Made by a program: the position numbers and the translations under genes. Positions 17,010-26,736 of a DNA stretch of 64,000 nucleotides are shown here, piece by piece. How positions within the stretch are numbered: the stretch's first letter is position 1; each line of letters starts with the position of its first letter. The notes beneath the pieces are model-generated. The model made no database searches. It saw nothing but the letters and a program-made list of their open reading frames with translations, and was not told the origin of the DNA. The stretch comes from Syntrophomonadaceae bacterium (GTDB lineage Bacteria > Bacillota > PH28-bin88), in the NCBI GenBank assembly GCA_018333865.1, contig JAGXSE010000056.1:86001-150000 (forward strand). Reading direction: 5' to 3'.

Positions 17010-17978
17010 CTAATGCCTGATTATATCAGCCTGGAAACCACTGTCTTTAAAGTGTTTTGCGATTTCGTCCAATTCTTCATCATTCAAGCTCAAATCCCCG
17101 GTAATAGCGTATTCCATGTCCAACTGCCTGTATTTGTTGATGCCCAATTTGTGATAGGGCAGCAAATCGATGCCGTGAAAGTTCCTGTAACTCTGAAAAG
17201 ACTTCAGGAATTCGATGGTTTTATTAATAGTTTCTTCACTGCTGTTTAACCCTTTAACTAGCGGCATCCTGACTTTAGTTGCAAAACCGCGGCGGATCAT
17301 CTCCTTAAAGTTATCCAGTATGCGCTCATTGCGCACTCCTGTTAACTCAAGATGCCGGTCAGAATCAATGTGTTTTAGATCATACAACAGCAAATCGGCA
17401 AATTTAGCCATCATCACCAAGGATTCCAGTTTGGCGTAGCCGGAAGTTTCGATAGCTGTGTGGATTCCTTCCCGCCGGCATTCCATCAATAAATTTGCGG
17501 CAAACTCCGGCTGCATAGCCGGGTCCCCTCCCCCAAGGGTTACTCCTCCGCCAGAGTTCAGGTAAAAGAGTTCGTCCTGGCGGATGATCTCCAATGCTTC
17601 TGAAATAGTTATATCCTGACCAACAACAGCCAGTGCCTGTTTAGGACATATAGCTTCACATTTCCGGCAGCCGCTGCAGTCAATGCTGCGGTTTTGTCTG
17701 TGCCTTGTCCCTTCAGCGGGCAGCTTTGCCTGGTCTAAGAAGTAGTGAATGTTAAGGGGACAGACAGGAATACAGTTGCCACAGTCGATGCAAAGCTTTT
17801 CTTTGAACATGACCTGATATTTTTTCACCAATCCTTCCGGATTAGAGCACCATTGACATCTTAAGGGGCAACCCTTAAAGAATACCAGGGTTCTGATGCC
17901 CGGCCCATCATAGATGGAGTATTTCTGGATATTAAAGATTCTTGCTTTGCGTTCCAGTAAGCCGCTGTTTTTAATCAT
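17010..17978 (-). CDS. cutD: Glycyl-radical enzyme activase, CutD type (radical SAM)
   Basis: The 322-residue protein carries the radical SAM motif C37-x3-C41-x2-C44 in FKGCPLRCQWCSNPEG, preceded by the family signature YSIYDGPGIRT. Two inserted ferredoxin clusters follow (CIDCGNCIPVCP and CSGCRKCEAICP, residues about 62-115), and SGGGVTLGGGDPAMQPEF is the SAM-binding glycine motif. It would install the glycyl radical on CutC by hydrogen abstraction with a 5'-deoxyadenosyl radical. It is on the same strand as cutC, separated from it by a transporter and a small winged-helix gene. Confidence 0.93.
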   Translation of the reverse strand: MIKNSGLLERKARIFNIQKYSIYDGPGIRTLVFFKGCPLRCQWCSNPEGLVKKYQVMFKEKLCIDCGNCIPVCPLNIHYFLDQAKLPAEGTRHRQNRSIDCSGCRKCEAICPKQALAVVGQDITISEALEIIRQDELFYLNSGGGVTLGGGDPAMQPEFAANLLMECRREGIHTAIETSGYAKLESLVMMAKFADLLLYDLKHIDSDRHLELTGVRNERILDNFKEMIRRGFATKVRMPLVKGLNSSEETINKTIEFLKSFQSYRNFHGIDLLPYHKLGINKYRQLDMEYAITGDLSLNDEELDEIAKHFKDSGFQADIIRH

Positions 17979-18028
17979 TTCCGTGTTCGTTTCCCCTGTC
18001 CCCTCTTGATTTTACGTCTGCTAAAAAG

Positions 18029-18322
18029 CTACTGCTGCTTCCACTCCCTGGGGAGATATTTAGCCAGAAGCATTTTGCCTTCGTCATTGATCGAATAGTA
18101 AACAACCAATTCTCCCTTGCTGTCTATAACCTCATCCTTGTCATCAATGATAAAATTTGCTTTCATTGATAATAGATGATCCAAAATAGCCTCTTTGGTG
18201 AACTGTTTTTCCTTCCCATATTCCGGCTTAAGTGCCTGCAGCACATCTTCAGCACTGGCTTTACTGACAGTTGCAAGGTAATGCAGGATCCTGAATCTGA
18301 GGGGCAATAAAGTTGCTTTCAT
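18029..18322 (-). CDS. Small winged-helix-like protein of the cut locus
   Basis: This 97-residue protein looks like a winged helix (LRFRILHYLATVSKASAEDVLQALK, then TKEAILDHLLSMKANFIIDD and VYYSINDEGKMLLAKYLP), similar to MarR/PadR-type folds without a dimer domain. Its ATG overlaps the stop of the transporter gene, so both are made together. A local repressor role or a switch for the transporter-activase unit is possible. I do not recognise a named family. Confidence 0.65.
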   Translation of the reverse strand: MKATLLPLRFRILHYLATVSKASAEDVLQALKPEYGKEKQFTKEAILDHLLSMKANFIIDDKDEVIDSKGELVVYYSINDEGKMLLAKYLPREWKQQ

Positions 18323-19332
18323 TATGACTTCCCGCCCTTCTTGAATAATTCCTTCGGGTCAACCGCCACAAGAGCTGCGCCAATCATAATCAATACGCTG
18401 CCGATCACCAGGTTTTGCGTGAGGGTTAAACTCATGAACAGGACTGAGAAAACAACGCCCCACATTACATAAGTCCCGTTTAGCACTACCCCTTTTGCGA
18501 CACCGATCATGTTGTTTGCCTTATACCAGGCCAGATAAGATGCCGCCGAGGCTAAAGCAGCAAGAGCAAAGACCCCCAAGGCATTAGGCAGGGTCACAAC
18601 CTGAGATGCGACACCCCAACCACCAACAAACGGTAACACAAAAACGAACATGACCAGGCCGGAGGTCAGTTGCCGGATATTGATCGCCACCTTCGGGTCA
18701 ACCATGTTCATGCCGAATACTGATAAGACAGCCTCCGAGCCCCAGCCAAAGGCTGCCAGGGAAGCAAAGATCAGTCCCAAGTAAAAGACGGAGCTTACAG
18801 TTCCTTCCGGCGGCACATATGAGATAACAATGGCCCCGGCAATTGAAAGGGCAATGCCAAGCCAAACCCTTGGGATAATAACTTGCTTAAGGAATATCCG
18901 GGAAAGTATCGCCCCGACAACTGGATATAACGCTGTGATGGGCAGGGCGTAAGCAGGGCCCGCCATTGAAATGCCCATCAGGTATCCGCCCATGGCAATT
19001 GGCCCGCCCAGCAGGGCGGCTACACAAACCATCAGACCGGGAAAAGTCTTCAGGGTACGCCATATTTCCTGAACCCGGCCAGCCACGCCATTGTAAGCCA
19101 AAAGCCACAAGCCCGCGATAAAGTCGCTGAAGAAAGCCGCCGCCAGTGGGAGAGCAAACACGTAAGCTTTTTCATCCAGGACTGGCACCAGACCCAAGGC
19201 TATCCCCAGGAGCACGCTGTTCATTCCCCAGGTACAACCGCTGAAAAGACCGGTAAAGATACCCTTTTTGGCGAAATTGCTGTTCAGCCTTTCTTTCATC
19301 AACACTGCTGATAAGTTGCCCGACGATTGCAT
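18322..19332 (-). CDS. DMT/EamA-superfamily transporter of the choline locus
   Basis: The 336-residue protein has about ten hydrophobic segments arranged as two EamA-type halves. Its loops contain GCTWGMNSVLLG, ALPITALYPVVGAILSRIFL and LAWYKANNMIGVAKGVVLNGTYVMWG. The ATG at 19332 follows GAGGAGG. Transporters of this superfamily are regular members of choline-lyase loci and may carry choline in or trimethylamine out; the direction cannot be read from sequence. It lies 39 bases downstream of cutC. Confidence 0.85.
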   Translation of the reverse strand: MQSSGNLSAVLMKERLNSNFAKKGIFTGLFSGCTWGMNSVLLGIALGLVPVLDEKAYVFALPLAAAFFSDFIAGLWLLAYNGVAGRVQEIWRTLKTFPGLMVCVAALLGGPIAMGGYLMGISMAGPAYALPITALYPVVGAILSRIFLKQVIIPRVWLGIALSIAGAIVISYVPPEGTVSSVFYLGLIFASLAAFGWGSEAVLSVFGMNMVDPKVAINIRQLTSGLVMFVFVLPFVGGWGVASQVVTLPNALGVFALAALASAASYLAWYKANNMIGVAKGVVLNGTYVMWGVVFSVLFMSLTLTQNLVIGSVLIMIGAALVAVDPKELFKKGGKS

Positions 19333-19371
19333 TTACTTTTGCCTCCTCATTAATTTAATCCCACAGGAAAT

Positions 19372-21918
19372 CTACTCAAAACGATCCAGGACAGTTCTGC
19401 TGATAATTTCGTCCTGCACCTCCTTGCAGAGCTCTACAAAATAGGCGCTGTACCCGGCCACGCGAATAATCAAATCCCGGTACTTGTCTGGCTCTCTTTG
19501 GGCTTTCTTTAAAACCTCGTTATCCACATAGCTGAATTGCATTTGACCATTGCCAAGGACAGAAGCAGTCCTCAGCAAGGTAATCAGCCCGTTTTCGCCT
19601 TCCGGCGTTTCCAGGATCCCGCGCAGCAACTTAAAGTTGTGGACCATGCCTATATTCATGGATTCGTTACTAAGCTTGCTCACCGATTTTATAATGGCTG
19701 TGGGGCCCAATTTATCGGCGCCCTGGGTCGGGCTGATGCCGTCTGAAAGCGGGGCCCAAGCCAGGCGTCCGTTTGGAGTAGCGCCGGTTAATGCGCCAAA
19801 AGGAGTGTTATTGGAAATAGACACTGTTCCATGCGAAAAATTAGCGTATAACATCCGATAGGAGTTGTGCGTCCGCTCCGTCCAGGTGATCAGGTCTGCG
19901 GCGATTGCATCCACATAGTCGTCATCGTTTCCGTATTTGGGCGCATTCAGGCAGTCTGTCCGCAGGCTATCGTAGCCGGCAAAGTTAGCAGCCAAAGCGT
20001 CCCGGATTTGTTTCAGGGTATACTTCTTTTCATCAAAAACCAGTTTCTTGATGGCAGCCATTGAATCTGTATAAGTGCCCAGGCCTGAAAAGATGAGGCC
20101 GGGACCACAGTTCACCAAGGCGCCGCCGCCGGTAACATCAACTCCTTTTTCCATGCAGCCTTCCACCAGCAAGGACATCAGCGGCTTGGGAGCCAGGTCC
20201 CTGTGCACCCGCTGGCTGATGATAGTCCCAATGGCAGATAAACGGATAATGTGCTCAATTTGTTTCTTGCAGGCAGCGTCAAATTCTTCATAGGTCTTGA
20301 TATTCTCCAGATCGCCCGTGTCCAGTCCCTCCATCGTCCCCCGCCACTTCATGATGCCACGGTTAAAAACAAATTCGATGGCGATGGGCCATTGGGTATA
20401 GCCGGTTGAAGTCCATTGATAAATTCTGCCGGATTTTTGCGGTTCAACGCAGCCCATCAGGCAATAATCCCTGGCGTCTTCAATCGAGAATCCTTTGGCC
20501 AGCATCATTTTGATATGGGTATCGTCAAAGTGACAGGCGGGAAACCCTAATCCTGCCTTTACCACTTCCACAATTTTCTTCAGGTATGCTTGCGGTGATT
20601 TATTGTGAATCCGGCAGGCCAGGGACGGTTGATACATCCTCACCAAACGGACAGCGTCCATGATGAGATAAGTCAGGTCATTGGTCGCATCGCCACCGGT
20701 TCTTTTCTGCCCGCCGATAGTTAAATTGATAAAGGGCTGATAGCCGGCAAAATACTTGGCGCCGGTTTCACTGGACAGCCACATCACTTCCGAGCATTTG
20801 ATTATAAAACAGCAAAGCAACTCAAAGGCTTCCAGCTTGTTGATCCGGCCAGATTCCAGATCAGCCTTGAACATGGGATAAATATATTGGTCCAACCGCC
20901 CAAGAGAGATGCCGGTTTGGTTCTCTTCCACCACAAAAAGCGATTCCAGTGTCCAGACCGACTGCAACGCCTCATGGAAGGTGCGGGGCGGATTTGCCGG
21001 CACGTTGGTTAGAATTTCAGCAATCTGGGCCAGTTCTTTTTGCCTTGCTTGATCTTGTTCTTTGGCGGAAAGCTCTCTGGCATAATCAGAAAGCCGTCTG
21101 GCATATGCTAAAATACCATCACAAGTTTCAATCTGTGCCTTGTAAAAATAAATCTTATCCAGGTCGTCCGGGTTCTCCATGGAGAGCTTGCAGAGCCTTT
21201 CGACGGCTTCCTGCCTTACACCGCTAATCCCTTTTTTAACCAGGATAACATCAAACCCCGGGCAGGTATCTCCTCCCCCATTTATTTGATGGTAAGACAG
21301 ATCACTGACATAGGACTCGCCGGAAAATGACCAGAGCCCAGCTTCTGTATACTGCTCTTGGCACACCTCGTCCACGCTTTTGCCTTCCCAGTAAGGGAAA
21401 ATTTCCTCGCGCAGTATCCGCTTGTCTTCCTCACTGACTTGAAAGGGATCCTGGGGTCTTTTGGCCATGGTATCCAGTTCATCCCGAATCCATCTCCAGG
21501 CAATATCTGGGGATACAGCTCCGGCTCTCGGTTTGCCGCAAGGGTGCCCGACAATTAACTCATCTTTTTGAATCAGCAAAGGAGCTGTCTCACAGGCTTT
21601 ACGGAAGCATTTAGCCCGTAAAAGCATCTTGGGCAAGCCTGGATTCTCCTTGGTCACTTGGGTAAAAGCCCTGGCCCGGTAGGTGCTGATGCTGGGCTTA
21701 ACTTTTAAATAATTGGTGCGCAACCGCTCCAATCTAGGCGTTAGCCCGGTTATTTCCCCCTCGAACCTGGGCGATTTCGCCAGTTCATTCGCTGCCGGAC
21801 TATTTGCGGACAATTCCATGGCAATCCCCTGAAACAGCTTCAAAACGGCAGCTTTTTCTTCCGGGGACAAGTGTTTTGTCGCGTCTGCAAATCTCTTGGT
21901 AAATTCTTGCGTATCCAA
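19372..21918 (-). CDS. cutC: Choline trimethylamine-lyase, glycyl-radical enzyme CutC
   Basis: I chose the TTG at 21918 because GGGAGGT lies seven bases before it; the ATG at 21936 has no ribosome site. The 848-residue protein then aligns in number with Desulfovibrio alaskensis CutC at a constant offset of one: Y209, D217 (GGGDTCPG), F396, C490 and E492 (GCVEPQ), T503, Y507 (WTSTGYTQW) and G822 (RVAGYSAYF). These correspond to Y208, D216, F395, C489, E491, T502, Y506 and G821 as I recall them. The Asp that contacts the trimethylammonium group is present, so choline rather than glycerol or propanediol is the expected substrate. It cleaves choline to trimethylamine and acetaldehyde in the compartment. 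Confidence 0.95.
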   Translation of the reverse strand: MDTQEFTKRFADATKHLSPEEKAAVLKLFQGIAMELSANSPAANELAKSPRFEGEITGLTPRLERLRTNYLKVKPSISTYRARAFTQVTKENPGLPKMLLRAKCFRKACETAPLLIQKDELIVGHPCGKPRAGAVSPDIAWRWIRDELDTMAKRPQDPFQVSEEDKRILREEIFPYWEGKSVDEVCQEQYTEAGLWSFSGESYVSDLSYHQINGGGDTCPGFDVILVKKGISGVRQEAVERLCKLSMENPDDLDKIYFYKAQIETCDGILAYARRLSDYARELSAKEQDQARQKELAQIAEILTNVPANPPRTFHEALQSVWTLESLFVVEENQTGISLGRLDQYIYPMFKADLESGRINKLEAFELLCCFIIKCSEVMWLSSETGAKYFAGYQPFINLTIGGQKRTGGDATNDLTYLIMDAVRLVRMYQPSLACRIHNKSPQAYLKKIVEVVKAGLGFPACHFDDTHIKMMLAKGFSIEDARDYCLMGCVEPQKSGRIYQWTSTGYTQWPIAIEFVFNRGIMKWRGTMEGLDTGDLENIKTYEEFDAACKKQIEHIIRLSAIGTIISQRVHRDLAPKPLMSLLVEGCMEKGVDVTGGGALVNCGPGLIFSGLGTYTDSMAAIKKLVFDEKKYTLKQIRDALAANFAGYDSLRTDCLNAPKYGNDDDYVDAIAADLITWTERTHNSYRMLYANFSHGTVSISNNTPFGALTGATPNGRLAWAPLSDGISPTQGADKLGPTAIIKSVSKLSNESMNIGMVHNFKLLRGILETPEGENGLITLLRTASVLGNGQMQFSYVDNEVLKKAQREPDKYRDLIIRVAGYSAYFVELCKEVQDEIISRTVLDRFE

Positions 21919-22006
21919 CCTTTTGACCTCCCTCATTAATTGTTACAAGATGGTTGCCGGATCCAGACTTCTTTGGAACCTGCAAAATAGTTCTCTGGCT
22001 AGCCGG

Positions 22007-23143
22007 TTAAAATGACTTTTTTAAAATGCTGCCCAGATCTTCTTTAGTCGGCCGCCTGGGATTGGTAGCAGTACACCGGTCCTGAAGAGCCAGTTCAACC
22101 ATGTTAGCCAATTGCCCCGCAAATTCGCTTTGTTCAATCCCCATCTCGCGAATGCTGCCGGGTAGACCCATGGATCTTTTTAAATCCTTGACTGCCTGCA
22201 GAAAATTAATCGTTCCTTCTCGGGACGTCCGGGCAGGTAATTGCAACATCGCAGCCAATCGGGCATATTTCAAGGCAGCATATCCGTCGGTTTTGCCGTC
22301 GATGTTGGCGTTATATTCAATAACTGCGGCCAGCAATAGTGCGTTGGACCGCCCATGGGAGATGTGGAAAGTGCCTCCCAGGGCATGGGCCAGGCTATGA
22401 TTTAGACCTAAGCCGGCATTGGTAAAGGCCATCCCTGCGATGCAGGATGCATTTTGAATATTCTCCCTGGCAAAGGAATCGCTTGTATTCTTATATAAAG
22501 TTTTCAGATGCTTGAATATTAATTGGACGGCCTTCTCGGCCAGGGCATCTGTACAATGAGTTGCCTCGGTAGAAACATAAGCCTCAATAGCATGTACAAG
22601 GGCATCGATACCCGTATCAGCCACTAGCTGTTGGGGGGCATGCTGAATACATGTGGAATCAAGAATGGCTATATCGGGTGCCATCCACTCATCTACGATA
22701 CATACTTTTTGTCCTTCGGCAGTTATGACTGCGAAATTGGTCACCTCGGAACCAGTACCACTTGTCGAAGGTATAGCAATAAACAGCGGTTTCTTAAATT
22801 CCTCTTCTGATGCTTTTTTAAACTGCCACAGGGAGTATAGGATACCCTTGGCGGCATCGATCACAGATCCTCCGCCCAAAGCAACAACGGTATCGGCGCA
22901 AGTCTCCAAATACTTGTTCATACCGGCAGCTATGACTTGTACATCCGGGTCTGGGCGCACTGCAGTAAAAACATCAGACTTTATTTTTGCTTCATTAAGA
23001 TAATCTATTGCCTTTTGGAGATATCCCAGTTTCTCCATTACCCCGTCAGAAACAATAAACGCACGGGATCCTCTAATTTCTTTTAGAAATTGCATGGACC
23101 CCTCATCAAAATAAATCGCTGGCTTGATCACAAATTTTCTCAT
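22007..23143 (-). CDS. Iron-containing alcohol dehydrogenase (EutG/CutO type)
   Basis: The preferred start is ATG at 23143, eight bases after GGAGGTG; the frame is open ten codons further. The 378-residue protein has the NAD motif VVALGGGSVIDAAKG and STSGTGSEVT. The metal ligands lie in DTGIDALVHAIEAY, NHSLAHALGG and HISHG. It would reduce acetaldehyde to ethanol and recycle NAD+ inside the compartment. It lies between the second aldehyde dehydrogenase homologue and cutC. Confidence 0.94.
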   Translation of the reverse strand: MRKFVIKPAIYFDEGSMQFLKEIRGSRAFIVSDGVMEKLGYLQKAIDYLNEAKIKSDVFTAVRPDPDVQVIAAGMNKYLETCADTVVALGGGSVIDAAKGILYSLWQFKKASEEEFKKPLFIAIPSTSGTGSEVTNFAVITAEGQKVCIVDEWMAPDIAILDSTCIQHAPQQLVADTGIDALVHAIEAYVSTEATHCTDALAEKAVQLIFKHLKTLYKNTSDSFARENIQNASCIAGMAFTNAGLGLNHSLAHALGGTFHISHGRSNALLLAAVIEYNANIDGKTDGYAALKYARLAAMLQLPARTSREGTINFLQAVKDLKRSMGLPGSIREMGIEQSEFAGQLANMVELALQDRCTATNPRRPTKEDLGSILKKSF

Positions 23144-23172
23144 AACCGCATCACCTCCGATCCATATCCCCA

Positions 23173-24660
23173 TCAGGCAAGCTCTTTTAGCAATCTATTT
23201 AGAAATTCATGTAAATCCTGGATACTGTCAATAGAACGATAACTGGCTGAAGGATAAATCGTTTCAGGAGTCTGCCCACCCTTTATTCCTCTTGTTATAT
23301 CCTCCAGTTGCCGTACTCCGTAGCCGACTTTGCGAATATTAATCAAATTCATCGGGCTGACGTTATCTGAAGTTATTCCTCCGCCTGCCGCGCCAGAGCC
23401 CAGCGTCAATGCCGGGAAAAGATTGGTTGTGGCTCCGATACCGCCTAACGTGGCAGGAGTATTCACCAGAATTCTTGATACTGGTTTTTTCAGGGCAAAT
23501 TCCCGGATTACATTTTCATTCTGCGAGTGGATAACCAGAGTGTGACCACGCCCCTCATTGACCAGTAGCTCTATGCATTTCTCACAGGCATGCATCCAGT
23601 CTTTTTCGATATAAAATGCCAAAACAGGGCAAAGTTTTTCTCTGGCATAGGGATTGGATGCGAATACATTTTTTTGTTCAGAAATCAATATTTTTGTTTC
23701 CTCAGGGACACTGGCGCCGATCCGCTTGGCCAGCTCGACAGCCGGTCTCCCGACAATTTCCGGATTCATGCTGCCATCGGCGCAGTAAAAAAGCTTGCTG
23801 AGTTGCTCCGATTCCTGGGGTGACATGAAATAGGCCCCGCTACGCCTGAGCTCTTCTTTTACTTCGTCAGCGATGCATTCTTCCGCAACGACGGACTGTT
23901 CAGAAGCTGAAACAATCCCGTTATCGAAAGTTCTGCTGGCAATAATATCCGCCACGGCCTTTTTAATGTTGGCGGAACGCTCAATAAAGGCAGGCCCATT
24001 GCCTGGGCCGCTGTAAATGACCGGCTTGCCAGATGTGCGGGCCGCACTGACCATTTTGGGCACTCCTGTAATCAGAATAAGCGAAGTGTCCTGATGGCTC
24101 ATCATGGTAACGGTGCCCTCTACCGCCAAGGTAGAGAGGCACCCGATTGCCCCGGAAGGCAAGCCGCATTCTTCAGCTGCCCCTATTAATATATCTAGCA
24201 CCTTGGTGATTACTTTTCTGGCCTTAGGATGAGGAGAAAAAACAATAGCATTGCCGGATTTGATGGCAATTAAGGCTTTATATATGGTAGTGGAGACAGG
24301 GCTGGTGGACGGAGGCAAAGCGACAATAACTCCCACGGGAACACCAATATCAATTGTCTTGTTTGCCTTGTCTTCCCCGATAATCCCAATGACCTTCATG
24401 TCCTTGATCTTTTGATAGATATAATCGCTGGCAAAAATGTTTTTAACAAGTTTATCCTGCCATTTGCCATAACCTGTCTCTTCGTGGGACATAATAGCCA
24501 GTTCTTTGGCATATTTGCTCGTTGCTTTTGCCATTTGCCCAATAATTTTATCCAGTTTTTCCTGAGGAAAGGCCGCCAGCTCCTTTTGCGCCTCCCGGGC
24601 GTTTTCCACCAGAATCCGGGCCTCTTGGACAGAGAGCAAATCATTGTCAATTCTGCTCAT
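23173..24660 (-). CDS. Aldehyde dehydrogenase homologue lacking the catalytic Cys (Ser substitution)
   Basis: I use the ATG at 24660, eight bases after GGGAGTG. The 495-residue protein is an EutE/CutF-like aldehyde dehydrogenase over its whole length (VPVGVIVALPPSTSPVSTTIYKALIAIKSGNA, YSGPGNGPAFIERSANI). At the active site it reads TFDNGIVSASEQ where the family and the other homologue in this locus read TFDNGTICASEQ. The nucleophile codon (23908-23910) is TCA, Ser251. It should therefore not form the thioacyl intermediate normally. It may be a structural or shell-anchoring partner of the active enzyme. No frameshift is seen. Confidence 0.9.
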   Translation of the reverse strand: MSRIDNDLLSVQEARILVENAREAQKELAAFPQEKLDKIIGQMAKATSKYAKELAIMSHEETGYGKWQDKLVKNIFASDYIYQKIKDMKVIGIIGEDKANKTIDIGVPVGVIVALPPSTSPVSTTIYKALIAIKSGNAIVFSPHPKARKVITKVLDILIGAAEECGLPSGAIGCLSTLAVEGTVTMMSHQDTSLILITGVPKMVSAARTSGKPVIYSGPGNGPAFIERSANIKKAVADIIASRTFDNGIVSASEQSVVAEECIADEVKEELRRSGAYFMSPQESEQLSKLFYCADGSMNPEIVGRPAVELAKRIGASVPEETKILISEQKNVFASNPYAREKLCPVLAFYIEKDWMHACEKCIELLVNEGRGHTLVIHSQNENVIREFALKKPVSRILVNTPATLGGIGATTNLFPALTLGSGAAGGGITSDNVSPMNLINIRKVGYGVRQLEDITRGIKGGQTPETIYPSASYRSIDSIQDLHEFLNRLLKELA

Positions 24661-24708
24661 GCTGCAATCACTCCCATTCCGCTCAAAAAGACAAGTTAAC
24701 ACCAGAAG

Positions 24709-24999
24709 TTACCAGTCGATCGCATATTTGGCAACAATCTTTTCCACTTCCGCATGGGGCCTGGCTATGACAAGAGAACTATAAACCTTACCAACCTTAC
24801 CGGCTTCCTTGACGCCAGCCTCGACAGCCGCCGTTACCGCACCAACGTCGCCACGAACTACGACGGAAATCAAACCGGAAGCCACATTCTCGTAACCTAC
24901 CAATTCCACATCCGCAGCTTTGCACATGGCATCCGCCGCCTCCAATACCGAAACCAAGCTATGGGTTTCTATAAAACCTAAAGCATCGCTTTTTTTCAT
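24709..24999 (-). CDS. Hexameric BMC shell protein
   Basis: This 96-residue protein is a canonical BMC-H domain ([63 protein letters not shown]). The ATG at 24999 follows GGAAAGGGG; an upstream in-frame start is less likely. It lies 48 bases before the Ser-type aldehyde dehydrogenase and next to a second BMC-H gene, a common arrangement in which two paralogues mix in the facets. Confidence 0.95.
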   Translation of the reverse strand: MKKSDALGFIETHSLVSVLEAADAMCKAADVELVGYENVASGLISVVVRGDVGAVTAAVEAGVKEAGKVGKVYSSLVIARPHAEVEKIVAKYAIDW

Positions 25000-25027
25000 C
25001 TCGGTTCCCCTTTCCAAACACCGTTTT

Positions 25028-25324
25028 TTACCCGTCAATGTCATGTCTCGAAACTATCTTGCCTACCCGGCTGATCGGGCGTGGCATTACATTTACGGCA
25101 GTTACCTCGCCGATAGCTGCTGCCGCTTTGGCACCATTTTCCACAGCTGCCCTTACTGCTGCCACATCACCTTTTACCATTACTGTAACGAGCCCGGAAC
25201 CCATATTCTCAAAAGATACCAGCATAACATCCGCACTTTTACACATGATATCCGCTGCCTGGATTGCCGGAACCATCCCTCTGGTTTCAATCAGACCCAA
25301 TGCTTCTTCGCCATAGTATTTCAT
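25028..25324 (-). CDS. Hexameric BMC shell protein, first gene of the cut operon
   Basis: This 98-residue canonical BMC-H protein (ALGLIETRGMVPAIQAADIMCKSADVML, VTVMVKGDVAAVRAAVENG, NVMPRPISRVGKIV) starts with ATG at 25324 after AGGAG. It is the most upstream gene of the minus-strand compartment operon. It differs from its neighbour in the pore-facing and C-terminal residues, so the two probably have different pores. Confidence 0.95.
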   Translation of the reverse strand: MKYYGEEALGLIETRGMVPAIQAADIMCKSADVMLVSFENMGSGLVTVMVKGDVAAVRAAVENGAKAAAAIGEVTAVNVMPRPISRVGKIVSRHDIDG

Positions 25325-25821
25325 CAAAACAACTCCTATACCTTAGATTACCAAGGGTTGCAACTGTTTTTTACCAATTTTGGCTTATGATTAGCCGCGC
25401 ATTTTATTGCCTTCATCATAGACCATGGTGAATTTTCTTTTTTGAATTATTAATAAGAGTTAATGGCATTTTTCATATCAACTGCCATGCAGTTCTTGTA
25501 CTATTGATACATTATTGCACAATCAAGACGGTAAACTGGAGAATATATACATCAGGTACAGGGTGCAAATAAGTACAACCGGTATTCAATCTACCCACAT
25601 CCGACTGAAGCCACTAGCCAGTTGAGTTTGAACGCAGAATGTCCCCAACTGTTAGGCTTCTTTAAAGCGGTGGTATTTAAGCGGCTACGAACAATAATAA
25701 CTGGGTCCTGGCTTCAGCATTCTGCTGAAGCCAAGACCCAGTTGAATTTGATATCCTTTTCTGCTAAAGTAAAATGAAAATAAACCTGTCATCCAACTTT
25801 TATTATTTTATGGAGTCATTG
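25325..25821. promoter_or_regulatory. Divergent intergenic region between the cut operon and the choline-kinase-like gene
   Basis: This 497-base gap holds no gene. The part next to the shell gene is AT-rich and should contain the cut promoter; ATTGCACAAT at 25514-25523 resembles the TTGCAC palindrome before the sensor kinase operon (9952-9965), a possible common operator. A weak minus-strand TTGATT lies at 25526-25521. The part next to the kinase gene is filled by repeat DNA: a partial unit about 25604-25628 and a full composite element about 25660-25743. Confidence 0.6.
25660..25743 (+). repeat. Composite palindromic repeat element, copy A
   Basis: A CTTTAAAGCGG...GCGGCTACG block is followed by a near-perfect 21-bp inverted repeat: AACTGGGTCCTGGCTTCAGC at 25699 pairs with its partner at 25723-25743 around a three-base loop. 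The same two-part layout occurs at 48339-48571 and, inverted, at 51432-51561. Confidence 0.8.
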
Positions 25822-26736
25822 ATGAAAAAAATAGAAGAGTTAGTCCAAGAAAAGCTACGCCATATTTTTCAAGACGAGAGCATTGTCTTCGATAAATCTC
25901 GTTTTGCCGGCGGACTCACCAACTACAACTACATCATGAACATCAAGGGGATTGAATATGTAGTCCGGCAACCGGGGGGCATGACGGAGCATATGATAGA
26001 CCGAAAAGTAGAGCGGGTCAATAATATGATTGCCTCTCAGTTCGGTGTGAATTCTGATTGTATTTATTTCGATGAAGAAAGCGGAATCAAAATTAGTGTC
26101 CTCATAAATAATAGCCAGAACATGGCTCAGGCTGGCCCTTGCTTCCCCGAAAACCTGGCAGCCGTTTCTGGCTTAATGAAGACCATCCATTCATTTCCGG
26201 TTTTTTTTCCAAACCGCTTTGATTGGCAAGCAGAGCTTTTTAAATACGAACAAATAATCCAACAGCAGCGCGGCGACCTGTTCTTTGATTACACAAGCTT
26301 GAAAAACCAATTGTTTCACTTTGTAGAAAAGAACATTACGAACATCTGCCTTGTACCCTGTCACAATGACACAGTGCCTGAGAACTTCATTATTGACGAA
26401 ACTGGTAGAACATTTTTGATCGACTGGGAATACGCGGGGATGAACGATCCTTGTTGGGACGTGGCAGCCTACATTCTTGAATCGAAACTAACTGCCGATG
26501 CCATCGACGACTTAAACCGGCACTACTTCGGCCGCCCCTTGACCTCTGCGGAAGAATTGAAAATCAAAGGATTTGTGATGGCGCAAGATTTGCTCTGGAC
26601 AGTCTGGGCTTTGATCAGACACTACCACGGCGATGATTTTCTTGAATACTGTCGGATCAGATATGAGCGATTTCGCAAGAACATCAATGCAACGGCCAGG
26701 TCCTCCAATTATACCATTGCTGACATGGTCGGGTAG
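25822..26736 (+). CDS. Choline/ethanolamine kinase-like aminoglycoside-phosphotransferase-fold protein
   Basis: The ATG at 25822 follows GGAG with normal spacing; the frame is open 16 codons further. The 304-residue protein has the APH/choline kinase loop FAGGLTNYNYIM, the catalytic loop CHNDTVPENFII (HND-x4-N, with Thr instead of the common Leu) and the metal site FLIDWEYAGMNDPCWDVAAY. These features point to the choline kinase/LicA branch. It is transcribed divergently from the choline microcompartment operon, so it may divert choline to phosphocholine or act on a related amine. Confidence 0.85.
   Translation: MKKIEELVQEKLRHIFQDESIVFDKSRFAGGLTNYNYIMNIKGIEYVVRQPGGMTEHMIDRKVERVNNMIASQFGVNSDCIYFDEESGIKISVLINNSQNMAQAGPCFPENLAAVSGLMKTIHSFPVFFPNRFDWQAELFKYEQIIQQQRGDLFFDYTSLKNQLFHFVEKNITNICLVPCHNDTVPENFIIDETGRTFLIDWEYAGMNDPCWDVAAYILESKLTADAIDDLNRHYFGRPLTSAEELKIKGFVMAQDLLWTVWALIRHYHGDDFLEYCRIRYERFRKNINATARSSNYTIADMVG

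Noticed and set aside
19372..21918. Annotation as pyruvate formate-lyase, glycerol dehydratase or propanediol dehydratase
   Set aside because: PFL has two adjacent catalytic cysteines, which are absent. The choline-binding Asp in GGGDTCPG and the Tyr/Phe/Thr pocket residues fit CutC at a constant offset.
25660..25743. CRISPR array
   Set aside because: The repeats are palindromic intergenic elements at distant sites, not short direct repeats with regular unique spacers; no cas genes are present.
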